From: Candidatus Zhuqueibacterota bacterium 4484_219 | GTDB taxonomy: Bacteria; Zhuqueibacterota; JdFR-76; 4484-219 | Assembly: GCA_002085035.1 (NCBI GenBank) | Contig: MZGM01000050.1 | Location: forward strand, 1 to 8,122 | DNA: 8,122 nucleotides | Direction of reading: 5' to 3' | Part shown: positions 1 to 6,546 of the stretch, in pieces | How positions within the stretch are numbered: position 1 is the stretch's first letter | How the letters are laid out: every line of letters begins with the position of its first letter | The notes under the pieces: model-generated | What the model was told of the DNA's origin: nothing | The model's input: only the letters and a program-made list of their open reading frames with translations | Databases searched by the model: none | Position numbers and translations under genes: made by a program

Positions 1-2
1 AG

Positions 3-518
3 ACACACAAGCTAAATAAAAAGAAATTTCTAATTGGTTTGCATCCTGGTGGTACCTGGCCAGCTAAATTATGGCCTGAACATTATTACGCTGAATTGGC
101 AAAACGTCTCCATTGCGAATTCGATACACAAGTTATTTTTACCCATGGTCCTAAGGAGAAGGAAATTGTTAGAAGGCTAAAAGAGAAAGTCGAGGAAGCT
201 GCCTTTTTCGTACCGCTACTATCTTTGCGACAATTAGCAGCATTGTTACAACAATGCGATCTTTATATTTCTAACGATTGTGGCCCCATGCACCTTGCAG
301 TAGCAGTAGGCACTCCCACGTTTGGTATCTTTGGCCCCAGCGAACCAGACATCTGGTTTCCTTATGATCCCCGGCAAGGACATCGTGCTATTTACAAGCC
401 AATTGCCTGTCGTCCGTGCCATCTACATCAGTGTCCTCGATTGCACCAGTGCATGACTGAAGTATCTGTGTCGGATGTTTTGAAACATGTGGAGAATGTG
501 TTACCTCGAGCCAGTTGA
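3..518 (+). CDS. Glycosyltransferase family 9 (heptosyltransferase-like), 5' truncated
   Basis: This is the C-terminal part of an ADP-heptose:LPS heptosyltransferase-type enzyme, a GT-B fold family that adds heptose or related sugars to the lipopolysaccharide core on the cytoplasmic face of the inner membrane. The reading frame is open to the left window edge; the TTG at 39 lies inside the protein, so the real start is upstream. The visible part opens with the start of the second Rossmann domain (FLIGLHPGGTW.AKLWP, followed by an acidic helix). It then shows the family signature for nucleotide-sugar binding, SNDCGPMHLAVAVGTPTFGIFGPSEP, here written with its key residues S-N-D, G-P-M-H and F-G-P. 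The tail carries four cysteines in the pattern C-x2-C-x4-C-x5-C (CRPCHLHQC..), common in this family. The acceptor sugar cannot be told from the fragment. It implies a diderm host and probably an upstream LPS gene cluster. Confidence 0.9.
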   Translation, partial: THKLNKKKFLIGLHPGGTWPAKLWPEHYYAELAKRLHCEFDTQVIFTHGPKEKEIVRRLKEKVEEAAFFVPLLSLRQLAALLQQCDLYISNDCGPMHLAVAVGTPTFGIFGPSEPDIWFPYDPRQGHRAIYKPIACRPCHLHQCPRLHQCMTEVSVSDVLKHVENVLPRAS

Positions 519-599
519 GCCCTTTTCCCCGAAATTAGAATAAAATGATTCTCTGCAAGAGCTCCAACCGACATTCCGTTATTGAACTCGAAATAGGGG

Positions 600-626
600 T
601 TGCACTTTTGGAATAATTTGCATAAT
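600..626 (+). promoter_or_regulatory. Weak sigma70-like promoter candidate before ptb
   Basis: TTGCAC (600-605) and CATAAT (621-626) resemble -35 and -10 boxes, but the spacer is only 15 bases and the -35 box matches just three of six positions. The 155-base gap between the glycosyltransferase and ptb (519-673) is AT-rich and would be the natural place for a promoter, since the two genes have unrelated functions. No other structure is evident in that gap. Confidence 0.2.
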
Positions 627-673
627 TTATTGTGATTGAACATGCAGATCGGGAATGTCTAATAAAAATATTC

Positions 674-1609
674 ATGATTACTAACTTCGAACACCTTTTA
701 GCGCGTGCTCGATTTTTAGGCCCTAAAAGAATCGCTGTTGCCAATGCCCAGGACGAAGCAGCGCTGTCTGCATTTTGGGAAGCCAAAGGTATGGGATTGG
801 TAGAGGGGATTTTATTTGGTAATAAAGCCCAGATTACCCAACTTTTGCGTCGCTTGAATCTTGCTACTGAAAGTACCAAAGCTGTTGAGATTCGAGATTT
901 TCCTTCAGAAGCGGAAGCTGTGACAGCAGCAGTCAGGAGCGTAGCTATTGGCGAAGCTGATATTTTGTTGAAAGGCAAGACCAAAACCAGTACACTTCTG
1001 AAAGCAGTGCTTGATCCCCAGCAAGGTCTGAAAACCGGCAAATTGCTCAGCGATGTGTTTCTGTTCGAAGATCCCGGTCGTGACAATAACCAACTGGTGA
1101 TGATTAGCGACGGTGGAGTGACAATAGCTCCGGACCTGAAGCAAAAGGTCGAGATTATCCAGAACGCGGTAGAATTGGCCCATCTGTTGGGAAACACCAA
1201 TCCCAAGGTGGCGCTATTGTCGGCAGTAGAAACTGTGACATCCGCTATTCCTTCTACATTAGAAGCTGCAGCTATTGCCAAAATGAATCAGCGAGGCCAA
1301 ATTAAAGGGTGTATTGTGGACGGGCCGTTGGCACTGGACAATGCCATTTCCCCCGAAGCTGCTCGTATCAAAGGTCTTGAATCTCCAGTAGCTGGCGTCG
1401 CCGACATTTTGATCCCACCTGATATCGAGTCAGCTAATATGTTAGCTAAAAGTACTACCTACTGGGCTAAGTTTCGTTTGGCCCACGTAATTATGGGTGC
1501 TAAAGCTCCTATTCTCATCCCCTCTCGTGCTGATAGTGCGGATGCCAAGCTGCTGTCAATTGCCTTGGGGATTGTCGTTAGTAGTGTAGGTGGAGTTGCA
1601 ACTAAATAA
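674..1609 (+). CDS. ptb: Phosphate butyryltransferase (Ptb/Pta family)
   Basis: This enzyme reversibly converts an acyl-CoA (butyryl-CoA or branched-chain acyl-CoA) plus phosphate into acyl phosphate and CoA in the cytoplasm, normally the step before butyrate kinase makes ATP. Starting at ATG 674 it has 311 residues, close to the usual 300 or so. The N-terminus MITNFEHLLARAR..GPKRIAVA is typical of the family. Further signatures are ADILLKGK (95-102), the TGKLLSDV stretch (121-128), the IAPDL segment (151-155), DGPLALDNAIS (216-226) and PSRADS near the C-terminus (283-288). An in-frame GTG at 632 would add 14 residues that look unlike the family, so 674 is preferred, although no strong ribosome binding site precedes either. 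It lacks an adjacent butyrate kinase gene. Substrate preference (acetyl, butyryl or branched) cannot be fixed by eye; Ptb fits better than Pta. Confidence 0.9.
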   Translation: MITNFEHLLARARFLGPKRIAVANAQDEAALSAFWEAKGMGLVEGILFGNKAQITQLLRRLNLATESTKAVEIRDFPSEAEAVTAAVRSVAIGEADILLKGKTKTSTLLKAVLDPQQGLKTGKLLSDVFLFEDPGRDNNQLVMISDGGVTIAPDLKQKVEIIQNAVELAHLLGNTNPKVALLSAVETVTSAIPSTLEAAAIAKMNQRGQIKGCIVDGPLALDNAISPEAARIKGLESPVAGVADILIPPDIESANMLAKSTTYWAKFRLAHVIMGAKAPILIPSRADSADAKLLSIALGIVVSSVGGVATK

Positions 1610-1611
1610 TA

Positions 1612-1962
1612 GTGAGCAACGATGAGCAAATACGCATCGATATCCCCAAAGGAAAAATTGCCAAATTCTGTAACAGGTGGAAAATACAAGAATTTGCTCT
1701 GTTTGGATCAGTGCTTCGGGATGACTTCTGTCCTAACAGCGATATTGACATACTTGTCACGTTCAGTGAAGATGCAAAACATACTTTGTTTGATCTTGTC
1801 CACATGGAGAATGAACTCAAACAGATATTCGGACGTGATGTGGACATAGTTAGTCGTAGAGGCATTGAAGCTAGTCGGAATTACATTCGTCGGAACGCCA
1901 TTTTGAATTCAATAAAAGTATTGAAAATTTTTTCGATGGACTTCAATGTCAAGACGCCGTGA
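1612..1962 (+). CDS. mntA: MntA-type minimal nucleotidyltransferase (antitoxin of MntA/HepT system)
   Basis: This is a small (116-residue) nucleotidyltransferase of the polymerase beta superfamily. Known MntA proteins act as antitoxins that transfer AMP to the HEPN toxin HepT. The signature is intact: G32-S33, ten residues, then D44-x-D46 (GSVLRDDF..SDIDILVTF), and a third acidic residue in GRDVDIV (D78). The N-terminus (IPKGKIAKFCNRWKIQEFALFGS) and the SRNYIRRNAILNS segment (88-100) match the family. The GTG start lies two bases after the ptb stop; a loose GGTGGAG at 1589-1595 is the only Shine-Dalgarno-like element, so initiation may depend on translation of ptb. The last 16 or so residues (IKVLKIFSMDFNVKTP) are not family-like: they are out-of-frame reading of the collapsed toxin gene that follows. 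The catalytic core looks functional, yet its target is broken, so this is probably an orphan antitoxin. Confidence 0.82.
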   Translation: MSNDEQIRIDIPKGKIAKFCNRWKIQEFALFGSVLRDDFCPNSDIDILVTFSEDAKHTLFDLVHMENELKQIFGRDVDIVSRRGIEASRNYIRRNAILNSIKVLKIFSMDFNVKTP

Positions 1963-2126
1963 TTCGTCGTCTTGAGGTTATTGGAGAAGCAGTGCACAGA
2001 ATTTCAGAAGAAACAGGAGCTACTTTCCCTGATCTACCATGAAAAGCCATATTGCCCAGATGAGTCTTACAAAATGGCTCAGATGTGACTGGTACTTTTT
2101 CCAAACTAACAGCGGCTGTTAAATAG
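1917..2126 (+). pseudogene. hepT: Decayed HepT (HEPN/DUF86) toxin remnant
   Basis: In a frame different from mntA, the DNA encodes SIENFFDGL followed by QDAVIRRLEVIGEAVHRIS and TGATFPDLP, which closely matches the core of HepT-like HEPN ribonucleases. The gene is broken in several ways. The first 20 or so codons are absent, the usual stretch of about ten residues between DGL and QDAV is missing, and the conserved Trp after DLP is a TGA stop (2040-2042). The catalytic RX4H motif reads R, stop (2061-2063), V, L, Q, N: the histidine codon is replaced by AAT. The frame ends at TAG 2124-2126. No start codon or ribosome binding site remains. It overlaps the last bases of mntA, as in intact MntA/HepT pairs. 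The toxin cannot be made; the identification rests on my memory of the family consensus. Confidence 0.75.
2107..2121. repeat. Perfect 15-base dyad upstream of hypF
   Basis: TAACAGC-G-GCTGTTA is a perfect inverted repeat with 7-base arms and a single central base, 38 bases before the hypF start. It could be an operator for the hyp genes, but it lies inside the final codons of the dead hepT remnant, so it may be a chance leftover of coding sequence. No T-run follows, which argues against a terminator. Confidence 0.3.
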
Positions 2127-2159
2127 TTCAAGCAAAACTTTGGAATTCGAAAATAAGAA

Positions 2160-4451
2160 ATGGAACGCCACAGGTTTGAAATCAGGGGAGTTGTGCAGGG
2201 CGTAGGATTCCGTCCCTTCGTTTATCGACTGGCTAAACGATATCACCTGCGGGGCATGGTGTTTAATCACGCTCAAGGAGTGACTATTGATGTAGAAGGA
2301 GAAAACGGCACTCTGGAATCTTTCCTCCAGGCGCTGCAAACAGAATTACCTCCATTAGCTCAAATTCATTCGATTCAAATAGAATCGCTGCCAGTTGCTG
2401 GCTATTCCGATTTCAAGATACAACCCAGCCGTAGGGTGGCTGAACATTTTACTTTGATCTCTCCTGATATTGCTACCTGTTCGGAGTGTCTTGCTGAGCT
2501 GTTTGATCCTAAAGATCGCCGCTATCGCTACCCTTTCATTAATTGCACCAATTGCGGGCCGCGTTACACCATCACCTCCGACATTCCCTATGATCGTCCC
2601 AATACTACTATGGCATCGTTTCAAATGTGTCCAGATTGTCAGCGAGAGTATGATGATCCGATGGATCGTCGCTTTCATGCCCAGCCCAATGCATGTCCAC
2701 GATGTGGCCCGCAGGTGTGGTTGTTGGATGCCAAAGGGCAGCGGGTAGAAGCCAGCGATGTGATTCAGGCTACTGTTGATTTTTTAAAGTGCGGTAAGAT
2801 CATCGCCATTAAGGGAATGGGCGGATTTCATTTAGCAGTAGATGCGACACAGGAGGAAGCGGTGCAGCGGTTGCGTTGGCGTAAGCATCGTGAGGAGAAA
2901 CCCTTGGCAGTTATGGCCAGCGATCTTGAAAAGGTGGCACAGTTTGCCTGGTTTTCTCAAACGGAGGCAAATTTGCTTACTTCACCGCAGCGCCCAATTG
3001 TTCTATTAAAAAAGAAGCCGCAAAATTCGATTGCTCCTTCGGTGGCACCAAATAACAAATATTTTGGTGTTATGTTGCCTTACACACCTCTGCATTATTT
3101 GATTTTTCAAGACGATTTCTTGGCGCTGGTGATGACCAGCGGAAATCTTTCTGAAGAACCAATTGCTATTGACAATGCTGAAGCTTTACAACGCTTGAGC
3201 AAGATAGCTGACTATTTTTTGTTTCACGATAGAGATATTCTGATTCGGAGTGATGATTCTGTGTGCCGTATCTTTGCTGACAAAATATTGCCGGTCCGGC
3301 GGTCGCGGGGCTTTGTTCCGCTACCGATACATTTGTCGCCGAAATTCGAGCACCAGCATTTACCATCTGTCCTTGGCTGCGGAGCGGAGCTGAAGAATAC
3401 CCTCTGTTTGACCAAGGGCGACCAGGCTTTTGTTAGTCAACATATCGGCGATCTGGAAAATCTGGAAACCTGGCAATTTTATCTGGAAATTTATGAGCAC
3501 CTGCGCAAAATCCTGGAGATTACCCCCCAAGTTTTAGCTTATGATCTGCACCCTCAATATCTTTCCACGCAATGGGCGTTGGAGCAGGAGATTCCGCACA
3601 AAATCGGAGTGCAACATCACCATGCCCACATTGCTGCTTGTTTAGCAGAACATGGTATTAGCGAAAAGGTGATTGGCTTTGCCTTGGATGGCACAGGCTA
3701 TGGCCTGGACGGGAATATTTGGGGCGGCGAAGTCTTGATCGCCGACCTGCAAGATTTTGTCCGAGTGGCACATTTTGAATATCTCCCCCTGCCCGGCGGT
3801 GCGCAAGCCATCAAAGAACCCTGGCGAATGGCAGTTAGCTATCTGTGGAAAACTTTCGGAAACCAGATGTGGAATCGTGCCCTCCCAATACTACAAAAAT
3901 GGGATACCAAAGCAACTGAATTTCTAGTCCAGATGATGCAGCATCGTCTTAATTCACCATTAACTTCCAGTTGTGGTCGTTTGTTCGATGGAGTTGCTGC
4001 TTTATTGGGCTTGCGACAACGGGTTTCCTTTGAAGGACAGGCAGCTATGGAGCTGGAGATGCATCTTGAATCAGACTCTGGTCGCTATGCTACCGAATGG
4101 ACGGAACAGGATAATACTCGCCAGTTTTTAATTGCACCGCTTATCGAGGATTTAGTAGCTGACATTGAAAGAGGAGTATTTTCTTCTACGATCGCCTGCC
4201 GTTTTCATAATACGCTGGTACGGCTTTTTACGGAAACTGCAATCTGGCTGCGCGAGCAGTGGGGCATAAACCTTGTGGCACTCAGTGGGGGATGTTTTCA
4301 GAATGTCTACCTACTTTCCGCTTTGTTGCAACAGCTCCAGAAGCGGGATTTTAAAGTACTCATCCATTCCAAAGTGCCTCCGAATGATGGAGGCATAAGT
4401 TTGGGACAGGCCACTGTAGCGTTGGGGAAATATTTGGCACAGAAAAATTAA
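2160..4451 (+). CDS. hypF: Carbamoyltransferase HypF, [NiFe]-hydrogenase maturation
   Basis: HypF takes the carbamoyl group from carbamoyl phosphate, activates it with ATP, and transfers it to the C-terminal cysteine of HypE, the first step towards the CN ligands of the hydrogenase iron. The 763 residues cover all expected domains. The acylphosphatase domain (about 1-90) has GVVQGVGFRPF with catalytic R18 and N36. The zinc-finger region has four CxxC pairs (C107/C110, C129/C132, C157/C160, C179/C182). The YrdC-like domain (about 200-390) includes IKGMGGFHLAVDA and TSGNLSEEPI. The Kae1-like domain (about 400-760) has the metal-binding HHHAH at 486-490, DGTGYG (510-515), LSGGCFQN (708-715) and NDGGISLGQ (742-750). 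An in-frame stop six bases upstream fixes ATG 2160 as the first possible start, but its ribosome binding site is weak. It opens the hyp cluster, 34 bases ahead of hypC. Confidence 0.97.
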   Translation: MERHRFEIRGVVQGVGFRPFVYRLAKRYHLRGMVFNHAQGVTIDVEGENGTLESFLQALQTELPPLAQIHSIQIESLPVAGYSDFKIQPSRRVAEHFTLISPDIATCSECLAELFDPKDRRYRYPFINCTNCGPRYTITSDIPYDRPNTTMASFQMCPDCQREYDDPMDRRFHAQPNACPRCGPQVWLLDAKGQRVEASDVIQATVDFLKCGKIIAIKGMGGFHLAVDATQEEAVQRLRWRKHREEKPLAVMASDLEKVAQFAWFSQTEANLLTSPQRPIVLLKKKPQNSIAPSVAPNNKYFGVMLPYTPLHYLIFQDDFLALVMTSGNLSEEPIAIDNAEALQRLSKIADYFLFHDRDILIRSDDSVCRIFADKILPVRRSRGFVPLPIHLSPKFEHQHLPSVLGCGAELKNTLCLTKGDQAFVSQHIGDLENLETWQFYLEIYEHLRKILEITPQVLAYDLHPQYLSTQWALEQEIPHKIGVQHHHAHIAACLAEHGISEKVIGFALDGTGYGLDGNIWGGEVLIADLQDFVRVAHFEYLPLPGGAQAIKEPWRMAVSYLWKTFGNQMWNRALPILQKWDTKATEFLVQMMQHRLNSPLTSSCGRLFDGVAALLGLRQRVSFEGQAAMELEMHLESDSGRYATEWTEQDNTRQFLIAPLIEDLVADIERGVFSSTIACRFHNTLVRLFTETAIWLREQWGINLVALSGGCFQNVYLLSALLQQLQKRDFKVLIHSKVPPNDGGISLGQATVALGKYLAQKN

Positions 4452-4485
4452 TTGAGCTTACTGCAAACATCAGAGGGAACAAAGT

Positions 4486-4731
4486 ATGTGTTTAGGAATT
4501 GCAATGAAAATTGTGGAATTAGTAGGCGAGGACGAAGCTGTTGCTGAACTCAATTCGGTCCGACGCAAGATTAGTATTCGATTACTGCCCGAATTGAAAG
4601 TTGGTGATTACGTGATTGTTCATGCAGGTTTTGCTATTCAGAAGGTGGATGAAGACGAGGCTTTGGAGCAAATTGCTCTTTATCAGGAAATGACAAATAT
4701 GATAAGAGATGAAAATGAAGATTTGGTCTGA
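4486..4731 (+). CDS. hypC: Hydrogenase maturation chaperone HypC
   Basis: HypC is a small cytoplasmic chaperone that binds HypD while the Fe(CN)2CO unit is built, then escorts it to the hydrogenase large-subunit precursor. The 81 residues begin MCLGIAMKIVEL; Cys2, exposed after methionine removal, is the conserved iron-binding and partner-binding residue. The beta-barrel core includes VGDYVIVHAGFAIQKVDEDEA, quoted here for its G-D-Y-V and H-A-G-F-A residues. A good Shine-Dalgarno element (GAGGG, 4473-4477) sits eight bases before the ATG. It follows hypF by 34 bases and its 3' end overlaps the start of hypD, consistent with coupled production of the HypC-HypD complex. The family also includes HybG-type paralogues, which cannot be excluded without the rest of the genome. 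Confidence 0.95.
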   Translation: MCLGIAMKIVELVGEDEAVAELNSVRRKISIRLLPELKVGDYVIVHAGFAIQKVDEDEALEQIALYQEMTNMIRDENEDLV

Positions 4732-5827
4732 ATTTCGCAACCCTCAGTATGTCCAGGGATTAGTAGAGCAAATTCGTCAGAGAGCAAATGGACGTCAGAT
4801 CACTTTGATGGAAGTTTGTGGTACACATACTATGGCGATTCATCGCTTTGGTTTACGAAAGCTTCTACCAGAAAATATTGAACTGCTCTCCGGGCCAGGA
4901 TGTCCAGTTTGTGTTACTCCTAACGACTACCTGGATCGGGCAATTGCTTTGTCCCAAATTCCAGATGTGATTATTACTACTTTTGGCGACATGGTGAAAG
5001 TGCCGGGCTCCTATTCCAGTTTGGAGAAGGAACAGGCCTCTGGCGGAGATGTGCGCATTGTGTATTCTCCATTGGATGCATTGGAAATTGCGCGTCAGAA
5101 CCCTGATAAGAAAGTGATTTTTTTAGGGGTTGGTTTTGAGACTACTACCCCCACGGTGGCGACGGTGTTAAAAATGGCCATCGAACAAAAATTAAAAAAT
5201 TTTTATGTTCTTTCTGCTCATAAACTTATTCCCCCAGCAATGGCAGCGCTAATGCAGACTGAACAAAGCCGAAAAGGAGAGGTTAAGACGCGAGTGCAAG
5301 TAGATGGGTTTCTTTGTCCAGGGCATGTTTCGGCTATTATTGGCAGTGAGCCGTACCGCTTTCTGGCGGAGCAGTACGGTAAGGCTTGTGTAGTGACAGG
5401 TTTTGAGCCCCTTGATATTTTACAAGCTATTTCAATGTTAGTGGAGCAGATAGTTACCGATAAGCCCGCAGTGGCAATTCAATATCGACGAGTGGTAAGG
5501 CCAGAAGGAAATCCTCAAGCATTAAGCTTGCTTGAAGAAATGTTTGAGGTAGAGGATACTATCTGGCGGGGTATTGGTTCAATCCCTCAAAGTGGTCTAA
5601 AGATTCGAGAGCAATTCGGCAACCTGGACGCCGCCAAACAAATTGAGGTTGAGATACCGCCTTCAGTAGAACCTAAAGGGTGTATTTGTGGATTGATTTT
5701 ACAAGGTTTAAAGAAACCTGTTGATTGTCCACTTTTTGCCGTTCACTGTACACCAGAGTCGCCGGTGGGAGCTTGTATGGTGTCCAGTGAAGGGACCTGC
5801 GCTGCTTATTACAAATATGGGGAGTAA
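4709..5827 (+). CDS. hypD: Hydrogenase maturation Fe-S protein HypD
   Basis: HypD is the [4Fe-4S] scaffold on which, with HypC, the iron receives its two cyanides (from HypE) and CO. The 372-residue product has the family's usual length and motifs: EVCGTHT with C37, GPGCPVC with C65 and C68, the TFGDMVKVPGS stretch (91-101), GVGFETTTPT (140-149), SAHKLIPPA (169-177) and DGFLCPGHVS (199-208). The C-terminal cysteine set, C325/C327, C340, C347, C356 and C364, provides the Fe-S ligands. Two starts are possible: ATG 4709 overlaps hypC by 23 bases, and ATG 4715 (MKIWSEFRNP) overlaps by 17 and lies better after the weak AAGAGA at 4704-4709, so 4715 may be the true one. Either overlap implies translational coupling to hypC. 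Confidence 0.96.
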   Translation: MKMKIWSEFRNPQYVQGLVEQIRQRANGRQITLMEVCGTHTMAIHRFGLRKLLPENIELLSGPGCPVCVTPNDYLDRAIALSQIPDVIITTFGDMVKVPGSYSSLEKEQASGGDVRIVYSPLDALEIARQNPDKKVIFLGVGFETTTPTVATVLKMAIEQKLKNFYVLSAHKLIPPAMAALMQTEQSRKGEVKTRVQVDGFLCPGHVSAIIGSEPYRFLAEQYGKACVVTGFEPLDILQAISMLVEQIVTDKPAVAIQYRRVVRPEGNPQALSLLEEMFEVEDTIWRGIGSIPQSGLKIREQFGNLDAAKQIEVEIPPSVEPKGCICGLILQGLKKPVDCPLFAVHCTPESPVGACMVSSEGTCAAYYKYGE

Positions 5828-5886
5828 GTATTAGGATTGATAATTGGTTCCTTTATTTCGGAACAAGTCCAAACTAAATCAAGGGA

Positions 5887-5890
5887 GGGA
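5887..5890 (+). promoter_or_regulatory. Strong ribosome binding site of the YbaK-like gene
   Basis: The purine block AGGGAGGGA (5882-5890) contains a GGAGG core seven bases before ATG 5896. It is far stronger than the sites before hypF, hypD or hypE, so this gene is translated independently within the hyp cluster. The 68-base gap between hypD and this gene holds only a short 5-bp hairpin (GTTCC 5847-5851 with GGAAC 5860-5864), too weak to call a terminator. Confidence 0.6.
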
Positions 5891-5895
5891 GTATT

Positions 5896-6366
5896 ATGGC
5901 TATTTCTCAACGATTGCAAAAGTATCTTGACGACAACAACATCAAGTATGTTGTTGTTAGCCATTCGCGAGCCTATACGGCTCAGGAGATTGCCGCACGA
6001 GTGCATGTTAAAGGAAGCCAGCTGGCTAAATCGGTAATAGTAAAGGGGAATGGTAATGACTACATGGTGGTGTTAGCAGCCAGTCACAAGATTAACTTTG
6101 CTAAGCTGAAAGATTTCTTGAAGGTAAAGGCGTTGAGATTAGCTGCAGAGCAGGAATTTAAGGATCTTTTTGACGACTGCGAAGTTGGTGCCATGCCCCC
6201 TTTTGGCAATCTGTACGGACTTCCGGTAATTGTAGATGAAGTGCTGTACAAAGATGTAGAGATTGCATTCAATGGTGGCAATCATGTGGACGTGGTAAAA
6301 ATGGCGTTTGAGGATTTTGAACGCCTGGTGAAGCCACAGAAGGCCAGTTTTGCTGAACATATGTGA
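5896..6366 (+). CDS. YbaK/ProX-type aminoacyl-tRNA deacylase-like protein
   Basis: This is a stand-alone YbaK/prolyl-tRNA synthetase-associated domain protein of 156 residues. Relatives hydrolyse mischarged tRNAs in the cytoplasm (for example Cys-tRNA-Pro or Ala-tRNA-Pro). The visible features are an N-terminal helix-strand (QRLQKYLDDNNIKY), the AYTAQEIAA..H motif (26-37), the conserved lysine in QLAKSVIVK (K45) that matches the catalytic lysine position of the family, the GAMPPFG loop (98-104; the GxxxP element), and the FNGGNH turn (125-130) with the closing DFERLVKP. The start is fixed by a strong ribosome binding site. Which tRNA it edits cannot be judged. It lies between hypD and hypE, with 68 and 180 bases on either side, although no role in hydrogenase maturation is known for this family. 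An insertion into an ancestral hypD-hypE order is the simplest explanation. Confidence 0.88.
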   Translation: MAISQRLQKYLDDNNIKYVVVSHSRAYTAQEIAARVHVKGSQLAKSVIVKGNGNDYMVVLAASHKINFAKLKDFLKVKALRLAAEQEFKDLFDDCEVGAMPPFGNLYGLPVIVDEVLYKDVEIAFNGGNHVDVVKMAFEDFERLVKPQKASFAEHM

Positions 6367-6371
6367 GCTTA

Positions 6372-6416
6372 CCTCACCCCCTTTACCCTTTCCATGTAGA
6401 GAGGGAAGTGGTTGGG
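6372..6416. repeat. C-rich/G-rich imperfect palindrome, REP-like
   Basis: Five bases after the YbaK-like stop codon is a C-rich arm (CCTCACCCCC..ACCC) followed by a G-rich arm ending GTTGGG. The inner stem pairs CCCTTTC (6386-6392) with GAGAGGG (6399-6405), seven pairs including one G-U, around a six-base loop; the outer arms pair less well (CCC 6377-6379 with GGG 6414-6416). The wording resembles dispersed, intergenic REP-like palindromes that end genes in many environmental bacteria. A single copy in this window cannot prove that; it might simply be a degenerate hairpin. Confidence 0.4.
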
Positions 6417-6440
6417 TATTGAACTGGTGTTGCCATTTTT

Positions 6441-6471
6441 GCTTCTATGGGCTTTAGAAGCTAACCTTTTT
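6441..6471 (+). terminator. Possible intrinsic terminator before hypE
   Basis: GCTTCTA (6441-6447) and TAGAAGC (6455-6461) form a perfect 7-bp stem with a 7-base loop. A five-T run follows at 6467-6471 after five unpaired bases, and more T-runs lie at 6485-6496. The stem is AT-rich and the T-run is not adjacent, so termination would be weak. If it works, hypE needs its own promoter in the remaining 75 bases; TTCACA (6495-6500) resembles a -35 box, but I find no convincing -10 box. Confidence 0.3.
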
Positions 6472-6546
6472 AGAGGGTTTTCGATTTTTCTTTTTTCACA
6501 AATGTAGTCAATCAATTTTACCTATTCACTTAGACCACGAGCAACT

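Noticed and set aside
39..41. TTG at 39 as the true start of the glycosyltransferase
   Set aside because: The frame is open to the window edge and the residues before it (KKKFLIG) form the expected beta-strand of the second domain.
408..455. Cysteine cluster at the end of the glycosyltransferase, possibly a metal site
   Set aside because: A C-x2-C plus further cysteines followed by Met is common at this position in GT9 enzymes, so it is not a novelty.
632..673. N-terminal extension of ptb from GTG 632
   Set aside because: The 14 extra residues do not resemble the family, whose N-terminus matches the ATG at 674.
535..1281. A 248-codon open frame on the minus strand opposite ptb
   Set aside because: It lies antisense to a well-conserved enzyme, its product is Ser/Ala/Arg-rich with no recognisable motif, and it has no plausible ribosome binding site.
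5846..5865. Small hairpin between hypD and the YbaK-like gene as a terminator
   Set aside because: Only five base pairs and no T-run follow.
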